From: Lachnospiraceae bacterium
GTDB taxonomy: Bacteria; Bacillota; Clostridia; Lachnospirales; Lachnospiraceae
Reading direction: 5' to 3'
Assembly (NCBI GenBank): GCA_902363835.1
Contig: CABJBM010000003.1
Span: 62,001 to 126,000, forward strand
DNA: 64,000 nt
The notes under the pieces are model-generated. The model searched no databases. It was not told the DNA's origin and saw nothing but the letters and a program-made list of their open reading frames with translations. A program made the position numbers and the translations under genes. Below, in pieces: positions 17,690-26,386 of this stretch (position 1 is its first letter; each line of letters opens with the position of its first letter).

Positions 17690-17987
17690 CCGAATCTATC
17701 TCTACATACTGGTCATGGCTGCGGTTACCTATTTTATCCGCGTCCTTCCCCTGACCCTGATCCGACGGGAAATAAAAAACCCATTTATCCGGTCTTTCCT
17801 TTATTACGTTCCTTATGTGACCTTGTCGGTCATGACATTCCCGGCCATTCTTACGGCCACCAAAAGCATTTGGTCCGGTGTTGGGGCGTTTGCTATGGCC
17901 GCCATCCTGGCTTATAAAGAAAAAAGCCTGTTTCAGGTTTCCATAGCCGCCTGTATGGTGGTTTTTGTCATGGAATTATTTCTGTGA
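17682..17987 (+). CDS. azlD: Branched-chain amino acid exporter, small subunit AzlD
   Basis: A 101-residue membrane protein with three to four hydrophobic segments and the family's TYFIRVLPL and YYVPYVTLSVMTFPAIL motifs. It partners AzlC. The overlapping start suggests coupled translation and equal amounts of the two subunits. Confidence 0.92.
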   Translation: MNNRIYLYILVMAAVTYFIRVLPLTLIRREIKNPFIRSFLYYVPYVTLSVMTFPAILTATKSIWSGVGAFAMAAILAYKEKSLFQVSIAACMVVFVMELFL

Positions 17988-18019
17988 CAGCTGTTCCTGC
18001 AATGGGCTGCTCCCTTTCC

Positions 18020-18877
18020 TTATCTTCTTTTTACCAGCATATTGAAAAGGGAAAGACAATAAAACACCGCAGCAGTGCAAAGTAAAATTGCAATGCTGAA
18101 AGCAGGGGTCATCTCATAACCTTCAAAGTGAAAGGTCACGCCCATGTACTCCTTAAACTCCTCCAGATACACGGCAGGAATCCCGTCAAACGAGTTCTCC
18201 ATGGGCTTTTCCATCAACACCTGGCGAAGCAGGGAAGCGCCATGGGATACGGGAAATACTTTTATGATCATTTGCACCCATGGCGGCAAAGCTCCGATGG
18301 GAAGATAAATGCCTGTGAGAAATCCGATGAGAGTTCCTATGATGGTGCTGGCTGCGCTGAACTCGCTGTGGCTCTTAAAAAAAGACACCACAAAGCAGAC
18401 CATGGAAGTATTTGCCAATGCCGTAAGAAGCACCAGAAAAAAGAGCTTAATGCCTGCAGTAAAGGTTAGCCAGTGACCGCCGCTGTATACAATGTAAATT
18501 TCTGCGGCAACAGCTGTAACAAGGGACATGATCACGCCGATTAAAAACGAGCTTCCTATATATCCGCCTGTTCTGCTGCTTCTTTTCATGGGAGAAGCGT
18601 CAAAATCTTTGCAGATCTTACTGACTTTATCATCAATCATAATGCCAAATGCGCCCATTGTGGTTGTTACCGAAGTCACCGCAAGAAGGCCTGACGCAAG
18701 CCAGCTGGCCATCAGTATATGAGCATCTTTAAGATCCTTCATGGAATCTTTCTTCCAGGCATCTCCTAAAAACACCGCATATAGCGCAACAATGATAATA
18801 ACAGCCATCAGTGAGAATATTACTGTGTTTTTATCACGGAAATACAGCCTTAAATTTCGTTTTATGAGAACTCTCAT
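18020..18877 (-). CDS. ABC-2 type exporter permease
   Basis: A 285-residue ABC-2 permease with six hydrophobic segments. It begins MRVLIKRNLRLYFRDKNTVIF and has the ABC-2 core with a glycine-proline rich loop (LPIGALPPWVQ) near residue 195. The preceding ATPase overlaps it by 4 nt, so the two form an exporter of the drug-resistance (DrrAB-like) class. The substrate is unknown. Confidence 0.9.
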   Translation of the reverse strand: MRVLIKRNLRLYFRDKNTVIFSLMAVIIIVALYAVFLGDAWKKDSMKDLKDAHILMASWLASGLLAVTSVTTTMGAFGIMIDDKVSKICKDFDASPMKRSSRTGGYIGSSFLIGVIMSLVTAVAAEIYIVYSGGHWLTFTAGIKLFFLVLLTALANTSMVCFVVSFFKSHSEFSAASTIIGTLIGFLTGIYLPIGALPPWVQMIIKVFPVSHGASLLRQVLMEKPMENSFDGIPAVYLEEFKEYMGVTFHFEGYEMTPAFSIAILLCTAAVFYCLSLFNMLVKRR

Positions 18878-19791
18878 TGCCGCAGCTCCTTTCCTGTAAT
18901 GCCGATAAAGGCGTCATCCATGGTGCCTTGCAGGACTTGAAAGCTGTTAATGTGTTTCCGGCATTTTTCCAATATGGGGATAGCTGCCATGGTATTTGGC
19001 AGCTTTACAATAAACTCACCTGCTGAAACCGTAAAATCCAGCTTTAATTCCTCCATAACCTGCCTAAGAGCCGTTTCACCAACAGCGGCTAATCTCAAGG
19101 TATCCGTTGCATACCGTGTCTTTAATTCAGAAGGCGTTCCCTTTGCCGCAATTTCCCCGTGGTCAATTACAATCACATAATCTGATTCAGCGGCCTCTTC
19201 CATGTAGTGGGTTGTGAGAAAAACCGTCATCCCTGTCTGAATCTGAAGTTCTTTGATGGTGTTCCAGATGCTTTTCCTGGTTTGAGGATCCAGGCCGGTG
19301 GTAGGCTCATCAAGAAACAGAATCTTAGGCGTATAAAGGAGGGCACGCGCAATATCCGCCCTGCGCCGCTGACCACCTGAAAGCCTGCCGTAAGGCCTGT
19401 CTAAAATCTCATTCAAATCCGCGGCAGCCGCTGCTTCACATACGGCATTTTTGATTCTGATTTTATCCCATGTGTATAAGCCTGCCCTGATAGTCAGATT
19501 TTCTCTTACAGTGAGTAAGTCATCCAGCACGCCATCCTGAAACACAACGCCAATCATCTGCCTGATTTCCTGGCTGTCATGGCGAAGATCAAGTCCGTTG
19601 ATGGTGATTTCTCCCCTGTCAAACTCCAGCAGGGTACACAATATGTCAATGGTAGTGGATTTCCCCGCCCCATTGGGGCCAAGAAAGGAAAATAGTTTGC
19701 CCTGTTCCACATAAAAACTGATATCCTTTACAGCAGTTATCTTGCCGTAACTTTTTCTTAAATTGGCTACCTCTATTATTTTCTTTATCAT
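18874..19791 (-). CDS. ABC exporter ATP-binding protein (DrrA-like)
   Basis: A 305-residue ABC ATPase: Walker A GPNGAGKSTT, signature LSGGQRRRADIARAL, Walker B ILFLDEPTTGLDP and H-loop TTHYMEEA. A C-terminal DrrA-type extension is present (~residues 220-305). The ATG at 19791 follows GGGGGA with a 4-nt spacer and is preferred to one 13 codons earlier. It is divergent from a MarR regulator that may control it. Confidence 0.93.
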   Translation of the reverse strand: MIKKIIEVANLRKSYGKITAVKDISFYVEQGKLFSFLGPNGAGKSTTIDILCTLLEFDRGEITINGLDLRHDSQEIRQMIGVVFQDGVLDDLLTVRENLTIRAGLYTWDKIRIKNAVCEAAAAADLNEILDRPYGRLSGGQRRRADIARALLYTPKILFLDEPTTGLDPQTRKSIWNTIKELQIQTGMTVFLTTHYMEEAAESDYVIVIDHGEIAAKGTPSELKTRYATDTLRLAAVGETALRQVMEELKLDFTVSAGEFIVKLPNTMAAIPILEKCRKHINSFQVLQGTMDDAFIGITGKELRQ

Positions 19792-19813
19792 ACAATCCCC
19801 CTTTTCATTTTTA

Positions 19814-19842
19814 ACTATAGCAAAACTCATAAAATTTTACAA
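19814..19842 (-). promoter_or_regulatory. Promoter for the ABC exporter
   Basis: On the minus strand there is TTGTAA (19837-19842), a 17-nt spacer and TATAGT (19814-19819), just upstream of the ATPase gene. Confidence 0.6.
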
Positions 19843-19933
19843 TATCGGCAACTTCATCCTGCAAAAAGGGTCTGCAATGCCGGGATCCTGGTCCTTTCTC
19901 CTTTATATGTACAACACAATTTCCAGAATATTG

Positions 19934-19962
19934 TTGAAATAGAAACAAAAGTCTAATATAAT
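19934..19962 (+). promoter_or_regulatory. Promoter for the marR-type gene
   Basis: TTGAAA (19934-19939), a 17-nt spacer and TATAAT (19957-19962) lie 34 nt before the start. An AT-rich TAATATTATTAATA stretch overlaps the -10 and could be a repressor site. Confidence 0.65.
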
Positions 19963-19996
19963 ATTATTAATACACCAAGGGGTGGGAGGATAGGCC

Positions 19997-20485
19997 ATGA
20001 ACAACGAAGAACAGGTCATGATGAATCTCTGGGACTTATTTAACAAGAAAATTTGGCTTGATGAGTTTAAGATGAAGGACCGCCTTAAAGGTTATAAACC
20101 TTCTGAATTACATTGCATGGATTACATTGATAAAAATGCGGATTCCAATGTGACAAAACTTGCAGAGGCCTTTTATATGACCAGAAGTGCCATAAGTAAA
20201 ATAACAAAAAAGCTCATGGATAAAGGCCTGATTGAAAGTTATCAGAAACCGGATAACAAGAAAGAAATTTATTTTAAACTTACTGAGCAGGGAAAAGCAA
20301 TTAACGCAGTTCATGAGCAGTTGCACAAAGAGTTACAGGAACGGGATAAAGCTGTATTCCAGCAGGTAACCGATGAGCAGTTTAACATGATCCTTGGTTT
20401 TACGGAAAAGTATAATCAGCATTTAGAAGCAGAAATAAAAAAACTGGGTGTAGATATTACATCAGGATATTTTGATAAGCTATAA
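19997..20485 (+). CDS. MarR family transcriptional regulator
   Basis: A 162-residue MarR-type winged helix regulator. The recognition region is clear (SNVTKLAEAFYMTRSAISKITKKL followed by the wing KPDNKKEIYFKLTEQG). It lies between a divergent drug-type ABC exporter and a downstream MFS efflux pump, either of which it may control. A terminator between it and the MFS gene suggests separate transcripts. Confidence 0.92.
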   Translation: MNNEEQVMMNLWDLFNKKIWLDEFKMKDRLKGYKPSELHCMDYIDKNADSNVTKLAEAFYMTRSAISKITKKLMDKGLIESYQKPDNKKEIYFKLTEQGKAINAVHEQLHKELQERDKAVFQQVTDEQFNMILGFTEKYNQHLEAEIKKLGVDITSGYFDKL

Positions 20486-20533
20486 TTATACCAGACTCCT
20501 TTTGAAGCTGGTTATGGAATGTAAAATGATCAG

Positions 20534-20567
20534 GCAGCCCAACTCGGTTGAGATGGGCTGCATTTTT
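20534..20567 (+). terminator. Terminator after the marR-type gene
   Basis: An 8-bp stem (GCAGCCCA with TGGGCTGC) and 12-nt loop are followed by ATTTTTAT. Confidence 0.75.
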
Positions 20568-20582
20568 ATGGCCATTATTTTG

Positions 20583-20623
20583 TTGACAAGGACACAAAAA
20601 TCCGCTACTGCATTTATGTGTCC
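20583..20623 (+). promoter_or_regulatory. TTGACA element and 12-bp inverted repeat before the MFS gene
   Basis: A consensus -35 (TTGACA, 20583-20588) is followed by an inverted repeat: GGACACAAAAAT (20590-20601), a 10-nt spacer, then ATTTATGTGTCC (20612-20623), with one mismatch. No good -10 lies at the right spacing, so activation by a bound regulator is possible. Confidence 0.55.
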
Positions 20624-20662
20624 AAGGACTCAAAATCTAATTTAAAAGGAGAACCACTAACC

Positions 20663-21910
20663 GTGAATAGAAAAACAATATTCCAAAAAGACTTTACACT
20701 TGTTATCATAGGCCAGATTATTTCCATATTTGGCAATCAGATATTAAGATATGCCCTTCCCCTTTACTTACTGAATCAAACAGGCTCATCTGTTTTATTT
20801 GGAACAATTTTGGCAGTCTCTTTTATTCCGATGATTTTATTATTTCCCATAGGAGGAATCATTGCCGACCGTGTGAACAAAAGAAACATCATGGTAATTC
20901 TGGATTTTAGCACGGCAATACTGATCTTCCTGTTTTATTTGCTGGCAGGGAAAATAGACATTGTTCCGCTTATAGCAATCACAATGATTCTTTTATATGG
21001 CATACAAGGCGCTTATCAGCCGGCAGTTCAGGCAAGCATACCTGTTCTGGTAGAAACGGAACAAATCATGAAAGGAAACTCCGTTGTTAATCTGATAAAC
21101 TCCGTAGCCAGTATGGCCGGGCCGGTAATGGGCGGCATTTTATTTTCTGCTGTCGGATTGACACCTATTCTATACGTAAGCATTGGCTGCTTTTTCGCAT
21201 GTGCCGTAATGGAAATCTTTATTCACATTCCATTTGAAAAAAAGGATTCAGCAGGAAATATATTTGCTACCGGATGGAGTGACCTTAAAGAAAGCTTTCA
21301 CTTCATGTTCAGGGAGCGCCCTGTTCTGTGGAAAATATCGTTTCTATATGCTTCTATGGGTTTATTATTGACTTCTCTGACTTTAATCGGAGTCCCCGTT
21401 TTAATCACACAACGCCTGGGATTTGCCCCGGATGCTGCTAACCGGCTATATGGATACATGCAGGGCGTAATGGGCGCAGGGGCTATATTGGGCGGCCTGC
21501 TTGCAGGCGCATTATCAAACAAACTGAAAGCAAAGGCAAGCCCATTTCTCCTGATCGGCTGCGCGTTGTCCATACTCATGGGAGGAATTGCGCTGCAAAC
21601 CTTAAGGGGATCTATGGAAATCTATATTGCCTTACTGATTGGATGCGGCCTTTTAGTGGCATTATCCACATTATTCCAAATTCAGGTGATGACATATGTG
21701 CAGCTTTTAACACCAAAAGACTTAATCGGAAAAGTCATTTCATGCTTTATCTGTATTTGTATGTGTGCAAATCCTCTTGGCCAGTTCATTTATGGCATTA
21801 TTTTTGAACATATAGGAAGCAGAACATATCTCCCATTTTATATAGCATCATTGATAATGATAGGAATCACTGTGTTTACCCGCCGTATTTTCTATGGAAT
21901 CGATCATTAA
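20663..21910 (+). CDS. Major facilitator superfamily transporter (efflux type)
   Basis: A 415-residue MFS protein with 12 predicted membrane segments. It resembles MefA-like multidrug or macrolide efflux proteins: an early FGNQILRYALPLYL segment and the loop 2-3 motif GGIIADRVNKRNIM. I chose the GTG at 20663 because AAAAGGAG lies upstream; an in-frame GTG at 20618 has no site and falls inside the inverted repeat. It probably exports a small molecule by proton antiport. The substrate is unknown. Confidence 0.87.
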   Translation: MNRKTIFQKDFTLVIIGQIISIFGNQILRYALPLYLLNQTGSSVLFGTILAVSFIPMILLFPIGGIIADRVNKRNIMVILDFSTAILIFLFYLLAGKIDIVPLIAITMILLYGIQGAYQPAVQASIPVLVETEQIMKGNSVVNLINSVASMAGPVMGGILFSAVGLTPILYVSIGCFFACAVMEIFIHIPFEKKDSAGNIFATGWSDLKESFHFMFRERPVLWKISFLYASMGLLLTSLTLIGVPVLITQRLGFAPDAANRLYGYMQGVMGAGAILGGLLAGALSNKLKAKASPFLLIGCALSILMGGIALQTLRGSMEIYIALLIGCGLLVALSTLFQIQVMTYVQLLTPKDLIGKVISCFICICMCANPLGQFIYGIIFEHIGSRTYLPFYIASLIMIGITVFTRRIFYGIDH

Positions 21911-22242
21911 ATAGAAAAAGCAGTCAAGACCACCGGCTTAGCCGGCGGCTTGCTCCACCCCTATAAGGGAATTTTATCTGCTTGCGCCCGGAAGGCGCTC
22001 CGAATGGCTGCTGACAACAAAAGAGCTGCATGTTCCCGCAAAGGGAATATGCAGCCTTTTTATCGTCGAGGATTCCAAAGGGACTTGCCCCTTGGCACAC
22101 GACTTTGCGCGCAAAGTGTAGTGTGTTATACGTTCTGTCAGCGTTTTTGCAAAAATACCGTTTGCCACAGTGGAGGCCAAGATAAGAGTAAGTCTTCACT
22201 TACTCATTCACCTTATGCTGCAAAGGTCAACAAAGCGAATGC
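21911..22242. repeat. Hairpin-rich non-coding element
   Basis: This 332-bp gap has no convincing gene. It holds a run of dyads: CCGGCTTAGCCGG near 21940, a terminator hairpin at 22025-22062, a 16-bp perfect palindrome ACTTTGCGCGCAAAGT (22102-22117) nested in CACAC/GTGTG arms (22096-22125), and an 8-bp stem GAGTAAGT/ACTTACTC with a CTTC loop (22186-22205). It could be a repeated extragenic element or a structured RNA. The open frames across it look spurious. Confidence 0.5.
22025..22062 (+). terminator. Terminator downstream of the MFS gene
   Basis: A 13-nt stem (GCTGCATGTTCCC with GGGAATATGCAGC, one G-A type mismatch) and 5-nt loop are followed by CTTTTTA. Confidence 0.75.
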
Positions 22243-22917
22243 CTATAATATCCGCTTGCTATTACTATCTACAATTTCAAAAATCTCATTATTCTTGATA
22301 ACAGCAATACAACCAACAGGTAAAGCAAGCAGTTTTAATAACTGGGGTTTTAACTCTAATAATTGATATGTGTATATGGAGACATAATCTTGTTCAGTCC
22401 TGCTCACCTCTTTATCATCGTTAAGCAAACCTAAATACCAGCCGCTGTCCCCTTGTTTTACCTCCTGCCGCACAAAATATAAGTCTTGAGAATTTAAGGC
22501 ATCTTTCAGAATAATCAGTTTATCTTGAAACAAAACATATGTGCCTTGGGTTTTCGTCTGCCGTAAAATGTCGTTCTGCTGCATTTGAACCAAAAGAGTG
22601 GTAGAAACATCGTTTGTAATATCAGCAAACGGGTTTTTGGAAAAGTCAGGAACATTGAGAATAAAACCGTCATCGCTTTTTATCATGAAATATAAAGACC
22701 AGCCTATTTGAATTTTATGACCATTTTGCAGTATATCATTCTTTTTTTGCTCTTCTTCAATAATTTTCAAGATAAACTCAGCCTGCATGGATAATGCTTC
22801 GTTGCAATACACAACAACATTTCTGCCATCAATATGTTTAATAATTCTATGTATTTTGGGTGCAAGTGTACTTTTTTCATTTTCTGCCTTGCTTTTGAAT
22901 TTACCGAACAATCCCAT
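22243..22917 (-). CDS. DUF2185-like (Imm33-type) protein
   Basis: A 224-residue soluble protein starting MGLFGKFKSKAENEKS. The C-terminal ~90 residues contain FVRQEVKQGDSGWYLG, the DSGW pattern of DUF2185/Imm33-like proteins, a fold sometimes found as an immunity protein. The N-terminal ~120 residues are not recognised. The ATG at 22917 follows GGAGGTTGAAA; a longer frame exists but has no ribosome binding site. No toxin gene lies next to it, so an immunity role is only a possibility. Confidence 0.6.
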   Translation of the reverse strand: MGLFGKFKSKAENEKSTLAPKIHRIIKHIDGRNVVVYCNEALSMQAEFILKIIEEEQKKNDILQNGHKIQIGWSLYFMIKSDDGFILNVPDFSKNPFADITNDVSTTLLVQMQQNDILRQTKTQGTYVLFQDKLIILKDALNSQDLYFVRQEVKQGDSGWYLGLLNDDKEVSRTEQDYVSIYTYQLLELKPQLLKLLALPVGCIAVIKNNEIFEIVDSNSKRIL

Positions 22918-22954
22918 TTTCAACCTCCGAAAATATAAATTAGCTGCATCACTT

Positions 22955-23149
22955 TCACCATATATCCATGTAGTTTCTGTTGCTTCTGAAAAGGGGGCTA
23001 TTCTTGGTGTCACCAATTGCCCCCCCGTCAACAGACAGATTGAAAGGTAATTCATAGTGAATCATATCTAATTTGCTCTTTTCCTGCCCTGCTTTTTCCC
23101 TTGCCCTTTCAAAAGCTTGTATTTTTGTAGTACCTGCATCATTACCTCA
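22955..23149 (-). pseudogene. Possible ORF remnant
   Basis: About 60 codons read openly in this frame (including TTKIQAFERAREKAGQ and HYELPFNLSVDGG) with normal-looking protein composition, but there is a stop immediately upstream and no start with a ribosome binding site. A run of seven G residues sits inside it, and the neighbouring frame is open into the next gene. It may be the decayed 3' end of a lost gene or a frameshifted extension of the DUF2185-like gene. Confidence 0.3.
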
Positions 23150-23162
23150 AACTCCACAGCGG

Positions 23163-23200
23163 GAAACAAACCCCAAATGGTTTACAGATATTTGGGGCAG
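23163..23200 (-). terminator. Terminator after the UvrA2-type gene
   Basis: On the minus strand an 8-bp stem (CCCCAAAT with ATTTGGGG) is followed by TTTGTTT, 36 nt after the gene's stop codon. Confidence 0.7.
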
Positions 23201-23235
23201 CAAATACAAAACCAAAGATCCGTTAATGAGATTTA

Positions 23236-25686
23236 TTACAGATATTTTGCTGTTATACTGCTGCCTGTTTCAACTAATTCTTTGGGAGTTCCCGCAAAAA
23301 TAACCTCCCCGCCTTTTTCGCCCCCTTCCGGGCCAAGATCAATGATCCAATCACTGTTTTTAATGATTTGCTGATTATGCTCTACAACGACCACAGTATT
23401 ACCGGCATCCACCAAACGGTTGATCAGCGCGAGAAAATGCTCCACATCTTTTGGGTGTAAGCCGGTTGTAGGCTCGTCCAATAAATACAAATTTCTTTTC
23501 TCCGGGCGGGTTCCCATTAGTTCCCTGGCGAGTTTAAGCCTTTGCCCCTCACCGCCGGACAAAGTGGTTAAGCTCTGTCCAAGTTCCAGATATCCAAGCC
23601 CCACATCCTGAAGCAGTTTTAAAATCTTCATCACTTTTTTATGGTCTTTAAAAAATTCAGCCGCTTCTTCAACATCCATTTTCAAAACATCTTTGATTGA
23701 ACGATCTTCGTATTTAACAGAAAGGACCTGGTGGTTAAACTGATTTCCGTTGCAAACGGGGCATGTCACTTCAATATTGGAAAAGAACAGCATATTACTG
23801 TCAACATAGCCCAATCCTCCACAGTTTTCACATCTGCCCCCAGGTGTATTAAAAGAAAAGTGCTTTGCAGTCAATTCGGCTTTTTTTGCATCATCTGTTT
23901 TTGCAAAAATGCTTCTTATTTCAGAATACACCTCCGAATACGTGGCAATGTTGGACCGCTTCATTTTTGTGATTGGTGATTGCTGAATTTCGACCACTTC
24001 TGAGAATTGTTCAAGCCCAAACACACCATTGTGCTGTGAATGGATATTTCCCTTTGCAAGCACTTCAAAGGCCAGGGTCGATTTTCCGGAACCGGATGGC
24101 CCGGTAATGGTTGTCAGGCAGCCAATGGGAATATCAACGTTTATATTCCTTAAATTAAACTTGTCAGCATTTTTTATATGAATCACCTTGCCGGTGTTCT
24201 TTCTGAAAATTGATTTCCCCGGCAGTGGATTTCGCAGATAAGCTCCGGTTACAGAGAGAGGGTGATCTTTTATTTCCGCCAGTGTTCCGGCAGCTACAAC
24301 TTCACCGCCATATTTCCCCGAACCTGGTCCAATGTCCACAATATAGTCGGCGGCAGCCATTACATCAACATCATGTTCAATCACAAGCACAGTATTTTCC
24401 AAATCCCGCAGTTTTTGAAGAATTGTTACCAGCCCTGCCGTATCTTTTGGATGAAGCCCTATTGTGGGTTCATCCAAAATGTAAATTATGCCGGACAAAT
24501 CTGAATCCAGAACTGCCGCAAGACGCTGCCGCTGCAGTTCACCTCCCGACAAAGTGACCGTTTGCCTGTCAAGAGAAAGATAACCAAGCCCTACGTTTAT
24601 AAACCTTTTAAGCTTTGTTTCCATATCAAGCAAATATGCTCTTACCAATTCATAATGCTTTTCTGATAAGGAAGCTCCTGCTTCTTCAATCCAGCGATAA
24701 ATCCGTTCCAGCGAATAAAGAGAAAGTTCCGGCAGGCGTATCCCTTTTACAGTGACATTCCGGCTGAGTTCACATAGGCGTTCTCCATTGCAGCCTGGGC
24801 ATGTTACGGTGTCAAAATACCGGCCTAATTGACCGGTATCTCCGTCTTTCTCTGACAGACGCCGCCACAGCATGGGAAACACACCCTCAAACCTGCCTGA
24901 AGCAACTGTTTTGGGCGGATTCCTATGGGGAAAAGCATTTTTCACCTGTTCGCTGTCAATCCCCTCATATAAAATAGATTTCTGTATTTTACTGTATTTC
25001 TCAACAGGGGTATGCGGCTCAGCAGGAATACCGTAATGCTGAAAAGCCGCATAAAGGACGGAAATCTGGTATTCCCCATATTTCTGTTCCCAGCAGCTTA
25101 TGGCGCCATCTTCCAAAGACAACTTCTCATTTACAACATTGTCTTTGTTAATTGCATGAATTTTCCCCAATCCCTCACAGGCAGGACAAGCTCCTTCCCT
25201 TGTGTTGAATGAAAAATCCGTGCGTGTAATTTTATCCATTCTCCTGCCGCATTCACAGCAATACATGTAAACGTGAAAATCCTCGCCAATCTTTTCCGTT
25301 TCTTCTTTACAATCCGCGGAAGAAATGATTTTACCACAATGGGGGCATGTCCGCATGCCAAGCTTTTCATATACCATGCGTAAATCAGTATAAATATCTG
25401 TCATTGTTCCCACAGTGGAACGGGGATTCTTGTTTCCATCTGTTTGTGAAATTACAATGGCAGGTGAAACCCCCTGGATACGTTCTACCTTTGGCTTATG
25501 GATTCCCTGAAAAGACATGGCCTCCAGATACTGCCTTTGACATTCATTGAAAAGAACATCAACCAGCAATGTGGATTTTCCGGAACCGGAAAGCCCGGTA
25601 AATACGGCAAGTTTATTCTTTGGTATTTCCAGTGAAATATTTTTTAAGTTGCCTTCCCTCGCTTTCAGGATCTTTATTACTGACAT
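23236..25686 (-). CDS. UvrA-like ABC protein, class II (UvrA2 type)
   Basis: An 816-residue tandem ABC ATPase of the UvrA superfamily: two Walker A motifs (GLSGSGKST, GPSGSGKST), two LSGGE-type signatures (TLSGGELQRQRLA, TLSGGEGQRLKLA) and zinc-binding cysteine pairs (CPHCG, CPACEG, CENCGG, CPVCNG). It is clearly shorter than repair UvrA (~940 residues), fitting the class II or drug-resistance type seen in antibiotic producers and scattered Firmicutes. The start at 25686 follows GGAGGTGCCGT. It may protect DNA from intercalating or bulky agents. It sits in an accessory patch with an HxlR regulator and gene remnants. Confidence 0.88.
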   Translation of the reverse strand: MSVIKILKAREGNLKNISLEIPKNKLAVFTGLSGSGKSTLLVDVLFNECQRQYLEAMSFQGIHKPKVERIQGVSPAIVISQTDGNKNPRSTVGTMTDIYTDLRMVYEKLGMRTCPHCGKIISSADCKEETEKIGEDFHVYMYCCECGRRMDKITRTDFSFNTREGACPACEGLGKIHAINKDNVVNEKLSLEDGAISCWEQKYGEYQISVLYAAFQHYGIPAEPHTPVEKYSKIQKSILYEGIDSEQVKNAFPHRNPPKTVASGRFEGVFPMLWRRLSEKDGDTGQLGRYFDTVTCPGCNGERLCELSRNVTVKGIRLPELSLYSLERIYRWIEEAGASLSEKHYELVRAYLLDMETKLKRFINVGLGYLSLDRQTVTLSGGELQRQRLAAVLDSDLSGIIYILDEPTIGLHPKDTAGLVTILQKLRDLENTVLVIEHDVDVMAAADYIVDIGPGSGKYGGEVVAAGTLAEIKDHPLSVTGAYLRNPLPGKSIFRKNTGKVIHIKNADKFNLRNINVDIPIGCLTTITGPSGSGKSTLAFEVLAKGNIHSQHNGVFGLEQFSEVVEIQQSPITKMKRSNIATYSEVYSEIRSIFAKTDDAKKAELTAKHFSFNTPGGRCENCGGLGYVDSNMLFFSNIEVTCPVCNGNQFNHQVLSVKYEDRSIKDVLKMDVEEAAEFFKDHKKVMKILKLLQDVGLGYLELGQSLTTLSGGEGQRLKLARELMGTRPEKRNLYLLDEPTTGLHPKDVEHFLALINRLVDAGNTVVVVEHNQQIIKNSDWIIDLGPEGGEKGGEVIFAGTPKELVETGSSITAKYL

Positions 25687-25928
25687 ACGGCACCTCCATG
25701 TGAAATATATTGACGCAACTCTTCTGCTCCTGAATGGTGCCAGGCAGATTTGCAAAATGATAAGCAAACTGCACAAAAATGTTCCTATAAAATAATCAAC
25801 AAATGGCCGGCAATCGGATACAAGCTTTATAATGATATCCATATAAAACAATTACTAACCTTATACGCCATAAAACTATCCGTAAAAACACACCGGGGAA
25901 AGCACTTTATAAACGCAGTGGAAGAAGT
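25687..25928. other. AT-rich intergenic gap upstream of the UvrA2-type gene
   Basis: The 242 bp hold the ribosome binding site of the UvrA2-type gene at the left edge. I see no clear promoter with 17-nt spacing and no convincing gene. Confidence 0.5.
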
Positions 25929-26234
25929 TTATGGAAAGATTGCCTGTTTCACCTCATTTTCGTACTGAAATAATGTGCAGCCGCCTTTATGGTTCAAGGC
26001 TTCCGCCCCGCTTATTTCCCGAACCTTTTCAAAAAATGGTGATTGCAGAATAGTCAGAAGTGACTGTTCTCTTAAGTTCATTTCCGAATAAGGAGAAAAG
26101 GGACAAGGTTCGGCTCCACCTGCGGCGTTGATGTGAAAGAAACCTCGTCCGGCAATATCAGAAATATTTTTTATCCCATTATTCATAAAACCATTCAGAT
26201 TCAGCATGGCACATATACCCCTTTTCATTTTCAT
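25929..26234 (-). pseudogene. C-terminal fragment of a radical SAM/SPASM-type protein
   Basis: The 101-residue frame contains GRGFFHINAAGGAEPCPFSPYS and then LLTILQSPFFEKVREI and GGCTLF. I recognise this as the C-terminal iron-sulfur part of a clostridial radical SAM protein family. The catalytic N-terminal domain with CxxxCxxC is absent from the window and the region upstream is the HxlR promoter, so this is most likely a truncated, non-functional remnant left by a deletion or insertion. Confidence 0.55.
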
Positions 26235-26271
26235 TCAATCACCGGTTCCTGGCATTCACCGCTTAAAAAGC

Positions 26272-26350
26272 TTGTATTCAGGTTTAGCTCCTGATATAAT
26301 TATATTACTTAATAAGTTTTTTTCAATAACTAATATAAAACTAACTTAGT
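26272..26350 (+). promoter_or_regulatory. hxlR-type gene promoter with two palindromic operators
   Basis: TTGTAT (26272-26277), a 17-nt spacer and TATAAT (26295-26300) form a promoter. Downstream are two perfect 11-bp palindromes, ACTTAATAAGT (26307-26317) and ACTAACTTAGT (26340-26350), with centres 33 bp apart (about three helical turns). They are good candidates for HxlR autoregulatory sites. Confidence 0.65.
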
Positions 26351-26386
26351 AACAAAAAACATACCATGGAAATTGAGGGATATAAA

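Noticed and set aside
21924..22199. Overlapping 68-91 codon minus-strand ORFs in the hairpin-rich gap
   Set aside because: The two frames overlap, have odd composition, no ribosome binding sites, and coincide with palindromes, so I treat the region as non-coding.
23236..25686. Housekeeping uvrA
   Set aside because: The protein is about 120 residues shorter than repair UvrA and is not next to uvrB; the class II type fits better.
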